Shown: piece after piece, positions 8,682 to 23,002 of the stretch
Numbering within the stretch: the stretch's first letter is position 1
Layout: every line of letters begins with the position of its first letter
Source: Syngnathus acus
Taxonomy: Eukaryota > Chordata > Actinopteri > Syngnathiformes > Syngnathidae
Direction: 5' to 3'
Assembly (NCBI RefSeq): GCF_901709675.1
Contig: NC_051088.1
Coordinates: forward strand, 17,846,693 to 17,910,692
Length of the DNA: 64,000 nucleotides
Position numbers and translations under genes: made by a program
The notes under the pieces: generated by a model
What the model saw: only the letters and a program-made list of their open reading frames with translations
Database searches by the model: none
What the model was told of the DNA's origin: nothing

Positions 8682-11600
8682 ACAAAACAGTATGTAGCAA
8701 ACCCAAGGTCATTTTACTTTGAAAAATTGTTCAGAAATCAAATTGTTGAGCTTCCACTGTATGTGTATGTGTGTGTGATATTTATTGTTCTCATTATAAA
8801 TAACTTTTGGAGGGTGGACTGGGATGGAGAAATGACATTTCCATTCCTTTCAATGGGGAAAGATAATTTAAGAGTATGCATGATTTGCATTAAGAGCATG
8901 GTTTGGGAGCAAATCTGACTCGTATCTCAAAGCATAACTGTATGGTAATTGCAGTTTAAATTGAGGACATTGAAGGATGACCATTTCAAATGAGACCAAT
9001 TGTGGCTTTTTTTTTGCAAAGCCATTAGTCCCCATCAATACTAGTGCAAATGTTCAGAAGTTCTCATCATAATCCTATAAATCACTCCGAGTCGTCTCCT
9101 CCAGGGCTGACAGGCCCTGAAAGCGAGGTATTTGGCGCTCTGATGGTTACAGGCAGTGACGGACAGTCTCTGGGGACTTCGGAGCCACAGTTCAGGTTTC
9201 AGGGCGGTCATGCACATAAATTCACCATTAATAAATGTCACTTCCACTGCTGCAAAAAAAGGGGGCACAAGGGGGGAAAGGGTACAGGATGGAGAGATAA
9301 GGCGAGAAGACATTCGTGGAGGTGAAAGGCCCACAGAGCAGATGACATGATGCACTCATGGGATGGCATCCTGTAGACCAAATGACCCACTTTTGATGCT
9401 GTGCTGTGACAGATGCAGAGGTTTGGAACACCCCACCCCTGTGGAGCATGTATTGCCCCATCGGCCGCATGCGTAATTCCGACACTATCTCTTGATGCAC
9501 CGACTCCCCGACTGACCGCGATCATGCGCAAATTCAGGAAAAGCACATGAGCTCATGACAGATGAGTATGACAACTGTTGGCTGTTTGGAGACGTTCCAG
9601 GGAATAGCTGTCATCCCATAGACATCATTCAGGGCTTGTGAGGGGCTGGTGCACCTGTGGGCGCCGTGATGCTTCCGTGTGATTAGAAGCGTTGCGGGAG
9701 AGGAGGCGTTTGGCGCATATGATGTATGATTTGCATGAGCCGCCAATCATCTCCATCTTCCTTCCCAACAAGGAGCGATGCATTTGGCGAGCCTCAAATG
9801 ACTGCGTTTTTTTTCTAGGTGTAAATTTTGGGACACCTGCAGCTTGACTTTGTGAGGGTAACGGGTTTGTTGAAGCCTTTGACCTGCTCGGTAATCAATG
9901 GCAGAGTACATTTGGACAAACAAGGATTCAAATCAATGGGCAATTTTTCATTGTCGTCGCCAGTCGTATCGTAGTTATGGTTTCCCCGGGCTGTGATGGC
10001 TGAGAAAATTAATATATACAGTAAATGTATAATCACCTAAATATTGTTGCTATCGGGTGGAATGTGAAGTGTTGAAAATAGCCTGAGCGCAAATCTATGA
10101 GCACTCTTGGACTCTTGAACGGTCTGAAAAGTGTTGAATGATTTAACCTCTTCTTGACTCCATGGAAACCTCGTGGCATTAGGGCTCCTTAAAAAAAACA
10201 TGAGTGAAAATAGTTGGCCGGATACGTTTATACATTTAGTTTTGGCTGGATACGTTTATATTTGAAAAGTGTCAAATACTCTTCTCTTGTTGTTGATTTG
10301 TCCATATTATTCTAATCAATGACAGAGTTTTTTTTTGCAATTTAAATTAGTATTGCTCGTAATATCTGTAAAGGATTTACATTCAGGTACTGATATGCCA
10401 AAATTAAAATGACAAATTCATTAGGCAAAAAACATGAAGTGGAGACATTTTACTAGTAGGCCACAGAATGATGTGGCAGGTCAGTTTGGAGTTTTAACAC
10501 CTGTGATTTTGAGTCTTTCACAAAACCCCACACAACCACGCAGTAAGGCCAGAGCCAAGATTTAAACACAAACCTCAGAACTGCAAGGCAGAGGTACAGA
10601 ATATTGAGTCACTAAGTTACCAGTGTGCTTTTATATATATATATATATTTATATATATTCTTGGACCTCAAGACACCATAAAGAAACGACAGTTCTCTCG
10701 CCTACTGCATGACTTGCCTTTGTGGCAAGACAAAGATGTGCCCCGACATTGAAGAAAAGCAGCAAGCACGGGTTCGCACACAAACATCTATACGTACAAA
10801 GAATGTCATTTATATAAGTAAAAAAAACAAAGAGTTTGTGGACAAAGACTTTTTTCCCAACACTTAATTAAATATACAATATCAGAAAAAAATGCCCTGG
10901 TACAGCTAACAGTTACAGCAACAGGAACTGTAATTCCCTTCCTCGTCAGCTCTTTCTATTTCCGCTTCCATTTTATTGATGTCGGACAGAATCCTTACTA
11001 TAGTAGTCTCAATAATGACCACTTTCCCTCCAAAAATGTCATCCAGCCTTTGTTAAATTTTAGTTTATTGCCCAGCCTTACAATGAGCTCTCTAAGCGCC
11101 GCAATAGGCAAATACTAATCTGCACTCAAATTTACCTTTGCGGCGGACCACCGATATCATGTTACAAGGCTTTCACGGAGAAAGGAATAGCCAGAGTTTT
11201 ACGACACTTCTGAGGCACTTCAAGTGGCCAAGAGACTAAAAACATTTGCCCTTAAGGTAAATTCAGATCTTTCCATTTGTTAATATCGTGTAATAACAGA
11301 TGACGTGGGAATATACCAACGATGTCGATTTGTGAAAATATTTGAAATTGATTTTCAAGATTCAAGAGTTTTTATTTGCCATGTTTGAGCGTGCCAAACA
11401 AGGAATTTGACTTCGGTAAATCACAGCCTCGGATATTTATTCGGATATGGAGGGTTTTTACCTGACCTGGGTGATTGATCAAAGAGCCTGGCTCACAATC
11501 CTGGTTTTAGTTCCGGTTATTAGTCCCAGAGATGGTTGCTCATAAGTGTTCCACACAAAACACATCCAGGCACCCCTTTATGGACCTTACTTTGTGCACT

Positions 11601-12300
11601 GCGGCCCAATCACGCTGGAACAGCTTCCTCAAATTTCCCACAACGTTGGTTACAATACAGTCCAACTCATTGACCAATGTGTCTGAGACAGTTATCAAAT
11701 TAATAATTAACAAATCCATTCATTAAATATGTCCCTGTAGTGTATTTCAACCGCACACAAACCCACAAGCCGACACCCGAACCTAACTAATCATTGTGAT
11801 AATGTCGAGTCAGAGCGTGGTGGTCTGAGTAATGCTTCTCTGCTCTATAGACGGATTATCCCCTTCCATTCCATTGATAGAACTCTCAATTCTTCTCCTT
11901 CTTCAGATCTCTCTGTCCCTCCACTTCTTCCAGCGGACTCGGGTTAAAGGTCTCGGAGATAACTGATACCATGTTCTATAGGCATTAGACGTGCTTTTTA
12001 CCCCGCCACACAACCAATTAAATTGGCCAAATGGGATTTCTAAGTTCAAGAAAGGAAGTCTAAGAAAAAAAGGGGAAGTGGCAGAAAGACATATCACTTT
12101 AGCCTCTAGGGGAAGCCATTTAAAAAACTCAATAGCACAGATATAAACATAGATCCTATGACATTTCGTAGAAGTTCAGCAAAATAAGCTTTGTCAATGA
12201 AAGGAAGATATAGCTGTCAGGTGTATGGTAGTGTTTAGCTTATGTATGAACTGACGCTTCCGCTGTGGTTTTGTGTGTCGTTGACATGATGTAAAGGTTA

Positions 12301-12558
<258 letters not shown>

Positions 12559-15500
12559 CTAGGAGGAAGCCAAAAAAAACAAAACAAAACAGAGTTTAAT
12601 TCAGGATAACGAGGAGGTAATGGGTCTGAATACGTTTTTGTGTGAGATTCAGATCTTGGAATTGATGCAAATCAAGTTCAGTAATAGCTTAACATCACTG
12701 AATATCACTCCCATGGCAAAAACCTAACAAGAACTTGGGCTAAACGGTTTTGGAATATTATATGTAATTGAGATTTTTTTCCCTCAATATTGTGATAAGT
12801 CAATGTTTGATTAATATTTAAACAAAAGCAATAAATTAATATGTGCAGTATAAAATAAATAATATCCAAATTACTACATGTAATATAAAATATTTAGAGC
12901 CTGCTATTTATAAAAATGGCTATCTTAGTAATGCAGGTCAGTTCCAATTTATTTGCCCGTGTTATATGTTTATTTCAAATAAGGTAGACGCGATATCATA
13001 GGAAAGATTATTAAACATGCTATAAATTAAAACACAGCATTAACTTTGTCAAGTTAGACTTTTATGCTATTCTTGATTGTACCTAATGTTGCAGCCATGT
13101 TTGTCAAACCTAAAATTATGTCGATAATCAGACCCTGATATCAGATGTATTTATGTGTAAAAAGAGCAATTAATCATGGCGGAACATCATCCAATCCAAC
13201 CTGTGTCTGCAAGCCTGATACAAGCACACAAATTTCAACCGCTGGAGAGTCACAAGGCATCATCTGAGCACACTCCTTCCCACCAGCGCGCCCACTCCTC
13301 CTCTTGTCGAGATTGACAGACCCGGGCCTAGTTCTTCCATCTCAAGTTTCCCTTCGTGTCAGGCGTCTCATACGGCCTCTGCAGCATGTCTGGGCTATAG
13401 CAAAACACTTGCATGTAAATGCAACTGCAATAAATGACTGGCAATGGTCTCTGTATTTTTGACAGCGCCTTCATTTGTCTTCCTGCAGCGCCGCATGCAG
13501 TCGTCTGGGAAGGCTTTCAGCGCGTTTTTGTGTTAAGATCATTCAGGGGACGGCCATTGATGTGCGGCGCGCACTTACATTCTAACCGTGACGTGCCGCC
13601 ACACTTACATAACACCTTTCACATTCTCCTCTCACAATTGTGATCTTATGTAACCCACATCACGCAGTTGTTTAACTGTGGATTATTTATGTTCCTAAAG
13701 GGACGGATGGAGCCTTTGGTTTCATTTGAGGGTCGCTAGAGGAGAGCACATAGCTGTTACAGGAGCACATCATTAATCCAGTGTTTCCCAACCTTTATCG
13801 AGCCAAAGCACCCATTTTACAGAAGTAAAATCACCCGGCGCAACACCAAGCAGATATACTGGAATGGTAATCTCATTTTATCTTTCAAATGGAATTTATT
13901 CAGTGTGATGTATGGGCTTGTTTGATTGAACACAAAGACGATATACTTGAAGAAAGTCATTTAAGTTATTATGATGAACTTGATAAATGCAACAGACGGG
14001 AACACAAGTTTAGTGAACACAACTCAAATCAGAGGTTTTGTAGATAGTGAGCAATTTTTCTAAAAAAAGAACCGTAAAGCTAGTTAATGCCACTCCTAGT
14101 TAAATTTACTGTCAAACTAGACATGACACAAAGACACTTACATATTGTGTGTTTTAAAAGAGTCACGCAATGTTGCCTTACACTTGCTTAATGCCATAGT
14201 CGCGGTGTTAAAATCCTTTCAATCAGGGTTGCCTAACCACCATTTCGCATCGAAAGACAGTGCTGAGCTGTAAAGAAGAACGAAATCCCGATTGGCCTAA
14301 GCAAGTAAAAAAAAAAAATGACAGCATTCGCCCACTGGCGACAAGGCAAATCTAACGATGGATGGAATACAGATGGAAATTATATTTATGCGTCTCTTTT
14401 CAAATTGATTAATTAAATAAAAATCCACAAAATCTAGGAAATGATTCTCGTGTGGATGTTTCATATTCCGATATGCGTTTCAGTAGTTGTGAAAGTCTTC
14501 TTAATTTAATCATGATGCAAACTGTTCAATTATTTACATTCTAATTGATTATACTATTATATTATTTTATAAAGTAATTATAGAGTGCTGTTTTCCTTGC
14601 TAAAAACACATTACAGCATTTATTATTTTTGGGTGAAAGAACTGGAATGTATTCATGGCATTTCCATTTATTTCAGTGGGAAGGGTGATTTGAGAGACTG
14701 TTCATCACTGGCAAAGATAGATTCCCAAAGATATATTCGTAATTACTAAGTAATCATTTTCTGGCAAATCAAGCAAAATTGGATCATTCCCCACAGTGCT
14801 CCCTGATGATTTCTCCCAGTACACTAGCTGGGAATCACGGCACTAATTTACCTCATTTAAAAGCATCACACGTCACTTGTACTGCCGTCTGTCTGCTGGT
14901 GGTAGGCGGACAACACTGTAATAAACACATTAGCTAGCACGCTGAATCTGCAGGGGAGGCGGTGGCGAGACGAAATCACTAAGGGAAGGAAATGAAGCGG
15001 TGCCGTTATTTGCATACACTTTCTGTAAACAGCATGACTAATGCTAATTTCTTGAGCAGGACGCCAGCTCATATACATCCAGGATACTTTTGTCTTCTGA
15101 TCTACACCAATGGAACATCGTCATGCACACATATTACGTGCACAGACTTTCCATCCCTTCCTGCTTCTCTGCGGGGGAAGGCATGGAGCCTGCACACCAT
15201 GCATTAGTAACCACATGAGTATCACCATGATCTCCAAGCATGCTGTTTCTACAGAGCTGTACCAATGTGTCATTTTTATGTGAACTTCTTTTGAGATATT
15301 AGGGCAACCAATAAAAGCAGTGTGCGCCCATGGCGTAGGATATAATCACCAGAGATTCCCCACCTCGTGTTTCTATGTTTAGTTGTAGCCGGTATCCATA
15401 GCAACACTACCCGGTTTGGAGTGCAGCGCAACGTGACTGGAAGAATCTTTTTTAATGAGATTTTGATGCCTTCAACCCTTTTACAGCTGATTTATTGACC

Positions 15501-18500
15501 GCACAGAGGTTTGCTGGCAAGCATTAGACGCTCTCTCACATTCATCACACCCGAGTAAAACACCAAAGTGTAGCAATGCGGGTTGTCATTCCCTCACATA
15601 CAGCGCACACACGCACTAAAAGGCATACAAACGCGGCCGAGCCATTCTCTAATCACCACCGTTTGAGCTTGACCCAATTTCCTCGCCCTCTCACCCACCC
15701 CTTAAATGTCACAAAACATCCATAATTAATTTGTGTTGCTTTAACATAAATAAATACATGAAGTCATTTGGAACAGCTGCTCGGGAACTCTCTATTTATA
15801 GGCGCCGTAATGATTTATTAACGGCCTCATCAGAAATCGAGCGCCCGCTTTTGAACGTTACATCTCATTGACAAGGCCCAACGCAACATCCAGCCACAAC
15901 AAATGACACGTCTTCACTTTAGACAAAAAGCTGTTGAGCGTAATTCACATAATTATAGCCACCAGGGATACACTTAGTACGAAGGCAATTTAGAAGGCTA
16001 TGGTTGAGTAGCACGGATGCGCACGGTGATGAGGACTTGATTCAGTAAGTGACAATCAGGATGGCCGCACAATAATGGATCTGGGGAATTTGGGTTTCCT
16101 CTCAACTACCTGCATGTTTTTTTGTTGTCGGGGCTGGCCTACTTTCTAGCCTGGCCTGTGCCATGAATAACTCTGTCTGGCTGTGCTGCAAAGCCCGAAA
16201 CCACTCTGGCATTACTTCAGGAGATCTCGCCAATGAAGGTCTGAATGTGTTTTTTGTTTTTTTGTCCCGGAGAATAACACAAGGGAGAGGATGCATTTTT
16301 TCATGACTGGGTTAAGATATAGTGCTCATTTGTTGGAAATCAGTATTTCAGGGAAGGCAATTACTACAAAGCTTTGAGGAACGTTTAATCAATTTCTTTC
16401 ACGTGAAATAATTCAGATCTTGATCCTGAGGAATGGCTGCAGGTTGTGTCCTGACCTGTTAAGCAAGGTCCCGGAACCACTTATGGGAAACAGGAGGTGT
16501 GATGCTTTGTTGAATTCAGGGTCGCGTTTTGAACATTGTAAAGAAAAAAAATATTCCCAGGATGATACTAAAGGGTTCAAATTTAATGTGAATACAAATG
16601 TGGAACATCTTCCTTCTTTCAAGGTTTGGGTTAATAAAACCTTCCTGCAGGATGTGAGAAAACATTGAAAACTGCACTTCTGAAAAGTTTCACGATGTTG
16701 GGATGCATTTATTTCGCTAACAATGTAGTTGTGGGTAGTTATGCATCTGAAGCCAACAATATCCACATTGCACTTAAGCTTCTTTTTGTATGTGTGAAAT
16801 GATCCCAAACCTGGCATATTCACTGTCTTTTACGTGCTCTTTCCTTCTGGCTTCCACTTACTGCTTTGTGGAATAGTTAGGGTGGAAAAATCATCACAGT
16901 AAATTCACCCGATAAAGTGACAAATCTGTGGTATATAAAATTAGGTATGTATGATGAACAAAATCTGATTTACAGGGAAGCTGCAAAAAGTAAAGTGCAA
17001 TACGGTGAATGAAAACTGTCCTCACAGAGGTATATTCTTTATCTTCTGCGAAGAACGACAAATATTACTGTGGCTTACGGATGTTTTTCAATTTAGTCCA
17101 TGTTTATATCAGAATGTGTTTATTATGCTGGCCCAAATGGTCAAGTGGCACACACCAAAGTGAGCAGCACAATGTCCATTGAAGTGAATGTGGCAGATAC
17201 TCTTCAATTTTTTTACATTCTATTTAATTGTCTTTTTTGTATGTTTTTTTTAAAGTACAAAACATTTTTTTAGTCACCTGAAAAGTGATAATTTTGGAGG
17301 TACGAGCATTCTGAGTGTTTTAAGCCATGGAGATGGTAATGGAACAAATCAAACACACCTCTCAAGGGACCATCTATTTGGTAATTATTTTATGGAGCGG
17401 CAAGATGAAGAGCAAAACTAAGTTGCTGAGGGAGAGCCAAGCGCTTCAAGAAAAAGGTTAAAGCAGGGTCTCTCTATTTTATTTATGGGAGTTCAGTTCA
17501 TATCAGATGTCAGCAACAATATTAGACGAGGTAGTCGATGTCATGATGTTTTCGTCTCGAGACTTGAGTGACGAAGACAAACAAGCAAAAGCGTCAATAT
17601 TTCCAACGTGCGCACATCCCGAGTCCTGTCAAACAACTTGATTGGACGGCGCTATTATTTCCATGCTCCATTCTGCTCTCATTTGTATAGAATTGCTTAT
17701 TAGATGTGACACCACTGTCAGTGACTTGAGGGTGCAAACTTGCTTTTAAGCCAGATGAGTGTCTTGTCAGTGATTAGAGTGCCGCATGTTTCAACACTTG
17801 CATGGCAGCGCTTGACGATACAAAAGGATGCTTCGTGATTATCCGCTCAAATTTCACTTTGCTCGTATTAAAGCTGAGTCGAGATTTTCACATCTGGGTT
17901 GAAGGCTGCAGGCTATTCTCACAGAACAATGGGCCACATTAATTTATGAAGAAAATGGCCTGCGCTAATTAATATTTTACCCCAGAAACACTTGCAAGCG
18001 ACATGAACAAATGGAACAAAACTAAACTCCACAATTGTTCTACTGATTAGTGAGTGAGGAGTAAGAAGAGACCTCAATTTATAAAAATTATATTGTCATT
18101 TATATTGTCAATCAATGACATCATTGATCCCCTACGCTACCCAGCAGGCTTTTGTCACGTTCACAGCAAACTTGGTTTTCCTTCTGTTGTCATTAGTGTC
18201 GGTTTAGGCTTGGAGACACCGCTCCATGTTGGGCAAAGCGTACCCGCCATGAGCGCGGCAGGGCTCCCCCGGCGCTAAGAGCGTAACTCCGTTAACCCTG
18301 TTCATTAATTAACTGCTAAATATGACAAGAGGGAGCAGCACGACAGAGCACGCCTTGCGTTGTAAACAATAGTGCACTAGGATGTGGCATTTGGTGACAT
18401 GAGGCACGTTGCCTCTGGCCACAATTAAACAGTTTTAAAGACTTGACTTCATCGTGCTGTCAATGCTCTCATGCCCAAGCCCCATGTACATCAATACATT

Positions 18501-19076
18501 GTACAATGTCTGCATCACACTTCAATCTGCCATGAAGGAGATACAATTTTAAAAAGGTTCAAACTAAAGTTTTTAGTCACTTCATTGTTACTAAAAATCA
18601 GGTTCAGCTCATTTGTTAATGAGGAAATGTTTTATATTCAAGTCATATTTCTCACTTATTTTTTCCCTCTAAATTCCTTCCTTGGGGCATTGCAGAAAAC
18701 GTTAAGCACTGGGAAAACTACTTGAATATTTCTGTGGATGTTCAGTAAACAGTACACAGGTGCACTTAAAATGTTACAAGCTGCCAAGGGAAAATGGATG
18801 GCAGGCGCAGCGCCAGGATTTTTCTCTAGAGACTAAAAGGGGGCTTGACTGATACATAGGGGACTGAGAAATAATTTAAAAATATGTTTTAGAATATCAA
18901 ATAAAAATGCTGGAGAGCCTTACCTGGGGCAACATAGATTTCTGGCGGGGCTTTAGCACCCCCTAGCCCAAGTGTAGTGCCATCAGACACGAGACAATGG
19001 CTACAATTCTAGAAAAGATAATATCTAGATATATATAGATCATAAATAAATAATAAAAAATCTAGATTTTATATAC

Positions 19077-19300
<224 letters not shown>

Positions 19301-19301
19301 A

Positions 19302-19587
19302 TACACTACCGTTCAAAGGTTTGGGGTCACAAAATTGTTTGGGTGACCCCAAACTTTTGAACGGTAGTGTAAATATTATTATAATAAAATATTATGAATT
19401 AAATATTATAAATTATATCTTATATTTGTATAAGATTATAAAAAATCTATGAATATATGTATACATATATATTATAAGATTTTTTTACACAGAAGATTAT
19501 ATATATAATCTATAAATAATTATCTAAATAAATATATACACTACCGTTCAAAAATTTTGTGACCCCAAACTTTTGAACGGTAGTGTA
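19302..19587. mobile_element. palindromic-end non-autonomous element (copy B)
   Basis: Same family as 8146-8445 but inverted: its core (19372-19536) is the reverse complement of copy A's. The left end (19302-19371) is a full 70-bp palindrome. The right end (19537-19587) has lost 19 bp, one arm's inner part. It sits inside TA-rich microsatellite DNA, which fits TA target choice. Confidence 0.88.
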
Positions 19588-19602
19588 TATATACGTATAT
19601 AT

Positions 19603-19652
19603 ACGGTTTTATCATGGATATATATATATATATATATCCATGATAAAACCGT
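19603..19652. repeat. 50-bp perfect palindrome
   Basis: The arms are ACGGTTTTATCATGGAT and its exact reverse complement around an alternating AT centre, forming a cruciform-prone hairpin 15 bp from the right end of the mobile element at 19302-19587. Confidence 0.9.
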
Positions 19653-22600
19653 GATCCATGAAAAAACGCGCTCCAAATTAACTGGCTTTAACAGACACTC
19701 CTTCCCCTTCATTAGTCTGTTAAATTGAGATTCCACTGCATATCTTCATTTTAAGCTTTGCATTACTTTTACATTTATAAATTCACTTGCTTAAAGAGAA
19801 GCATTCTATTCTAACCATATTCTATATCCTCATCTAAAAACCAAATGAAAAATAGAGCCAGCATCCTCATGAGTATTGTCATCTTGGGGGATGTTAACCT
19901 AATTTCTAAATAAAAGGCAGACACTTGAGTTCCATTTTGCTTGAAAGGTTTAACAGACTGCATGAAAATGACTGAACAACGAATGGGATTATTATTTGGA
20001 ACGTGACCACAATTGTGCCCCAGCGGGGAAAAATGTGTTTTTTTCCCAACGACAGGAGTAGTACTAATATTTCCTAATGATCCTCAGCCACCGTGACTGT
20101 CTTTGAGTCACGTGGGGTACATGAACATGTTACATGCACCTAAGAGGTTTTTCCAACATGTTTCCAAGAATGTCGTCTCATGACACGAGCCTCTCGCTCT
20201 CCCTTTTCTTTCGTGACCAACTCTAGTGGAAGTTACACTCGGAGGACCGGGGAGTGCCTGGGGGTGGGAACGTATCATCACGCTGCAGAGGAGTGCGGCT
20301 GTGTTCTGTGGTCAAAGATGAAGAGCACGATGAAGACGCTACAGCATCTTACGTCTATCTACACGGGACTTTTTCCCACTCGGTATGCCATTTGAACATT
20401 TTTGTGGTGTTTCCCCCCCATTTACCAGGATAGTCTAGATCTTAGTTTGCCTATGTTTCCGACATTTAGGCCTGTAGTTTTATTTCTGCCGAAAGTCATG
20501 AGTCAGCTGATTTGGAATGCTGGTGATTCTCAGCATCATTACCTGAATGTGCTGAGTAGCAGGTGCACAACTGGGGGAAGAGAGATGTGTCCTGATCATT
20601 TGTTGCTGTATTCACATGACTACCCTCGACATGAGTTTTAAATGAGCCAAGCAGACGGAGGGGAAAAAAACGAAGGGGGACAAAAGGGGTCGCAGGTGTG
20701 GAAAATAAGGCCGTCTGACCGGAACAGAAAAAGCACAGTGAATAATACCAACGTACACAGAACAGGGACATCATACTAAAGTGGTTCCTTTCGATGCAAG
20801 TGACTTGACATACAAGATTATTAAGACTGATAACTTGCGAACGCAGACTTGAGATTCGAATGCCGCATGATGGCAGTGAAGTCAACACACTATTAAATAA
20901 TAAACAATTCATCACCTGCCTGCGCAAAAAAAGTTTGTTTAATTACACTTCTGGCTGCGTTGCAGTCAAACTAAACATAAAACAAACAGAATTTTACTTT
21001 AGGCATTTCAGTAAAAGTCAGCCTAATGCTAATGCTGATTAGTATTTATGTTGTAACAGTATTCACACTCATATTTTTTACCCTCTGCGTATAACAACTC
21101 ATTGTAGTGCCAGATAGGAGTTCAGACATCGCAATGAAGTGTTATTATGAACCGCGCTAGAATATTTGGTAAGTCACGCCCTGCATCAATATGATTGCCT
21201 GCTTCATCCAGTTAGGATGGGCTAGAACTACAGTGGGATTCACAATGAATGCCTTAAGGAAGGGTATATCCATCTGTGTGTCTTATACTGCCCCCAGATG
21301 GCCAAGGCAGTTACAACAGACGAAGCAGCATTCAATTGATGCAGCGTAACAAAATATATTTAATTCTTATTATCCATCCATCCGTCCATTCTTAGCTGGC
21401 ACACATGGACATACTATTCACACATTTTAATTCTATGTAATTGTTACTGTATGTTTTTATAAGGTAAATGTTGCAGAGTGCTATTCGACCTCTTCAAAAT
21501 ACAAATTGCAATTTTTTTTTGGAAAAGGTGATTTGAGATATGCATGTTAAACGTATCTCACCAATGCACCACTGAATTCTTTTTTGAATCCGTTCACATC
21601 TTTGGCTTGAATTTATTTTTTCTAGACAATTTCATATCTTAGCGAGACAAAATAAAAAAAAAAGTCCACAAAATGTCTTGATTCCATGTCAGAAGCTTGG
21701 CACATGCATGATGTTTTTTCCCCCCAGTCTGGATTTTATTAATTTAAGACAAGATGTACAGTTTTTAAAAAGCAAATGCTTGCTCATGCTGAAAACATGG
21801 GCATGAGTTGAAATATGAATAAGATCTCCTTAACTACAGTGCTGCCGCTGCTGCTGCTACTGCGGCAGTGGCTTCTTACAGGACATGCAAAGGCACTTCT
21901 CACTATCTGCGGCAAGGGAGCAAGTCGACATGCAGCCACAGAGGCCATTAAACCAGGACTCTGTGGTGTGAACTGACAGGCAAAGGAGGAGTTAACTGCA
22001 TAAGAGGAAAGGAAAACACATTAGTGCCTCGCTACTCTCTGTGAGTAACATAATGAACTCCTAATCGCTGCTGAGGGTGTAATTCGTCTATGAAATCAGC
22101 GCCAAATTGAGATGAGGAAAATCACTTTCTGATCCATCTCAAGCAGTTGCTTAGCAGGACGGATATCGAGTGCCGGAGTTCTCCAAAGGTTCGCCATAAG
22201 TAACGCTTTCCTGTCAGCATCGATATTCTGTCAAGGGAAAACTTCCCTTGCATTCTGTTTTCTGCACAAATGTCGGCAGGCAACACGCACGTCTCGTGAG
22301 TGGGCCTGATGAATGCATCTGTATTCCGGCGGCTGCCGGCCAGATAAGCAGTCACTCGTACAGAAGGTCAGAATGTCATATCCTCAATCAACTCCGGGAG
22401 CACCCGATGTCAAATGCTTTCTTTGGGGAGAGCGAGGCTGTCAAGAGATGGAATGTGTCGAATCCAGCATCATTCCCTCAGTTCCTCGCCGCCTTCCTCC
22501 TCCACTTGGCCCTCATCCTCCTCTTCCTGCACCTGTTTGTCTGCCTTCCCAGAATGCCGCATAATGGTGTAAACGCAGCCCTCGGCGTGAGAGCCCAGAT

Positions 22601-22858
22601 AATGGCATCTGGAGCAGCCCACACCCCCGTTCGCATGGCTCCTCGGGCATTTCGGGATTGTGGTCGCTAACGGCGCACCCCTCCCCTCTCCTTTTTCGTG
22701 TGCTTATTTCTGTCTGTTTGGACAAGTGCGGGTTCCCATGCAAAACGGCGCGATGAGAGATCAAAACGCAAATGAGCCCATAAGTTATACAGTTGTGAAA
22801 TGAGTGTGAGAGGAGGTGCTCTGCGTGTGCTGTTTATCATATTGTGTCTCACAAATAT

Positions 22859-22862
<4 letters not shown>

Positions 22863-22892
<30 letters not shown>
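22863..22892. repeat. (GT)n microsatellite just past the TM1-6 exon donor
   Basis: About 14-15 GT units. On the transcribed strand this is a (CA)n run starting about 110 nt downstream of the 5' splice site at 23002. Confidence 0.9.
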
Positions 22893-22893
<1 letters not shown>

Positions 22894-23002
22894 GACAAGA
22901 TAAAAGGAGGGCTGAAGGGCTGACTGAGAATATATGATTTGAAGGAGACACCGAGACAAAGCAAAGGGCGGAGACACAGACGGCGGGGAGTCAATGACTC
23001 AC

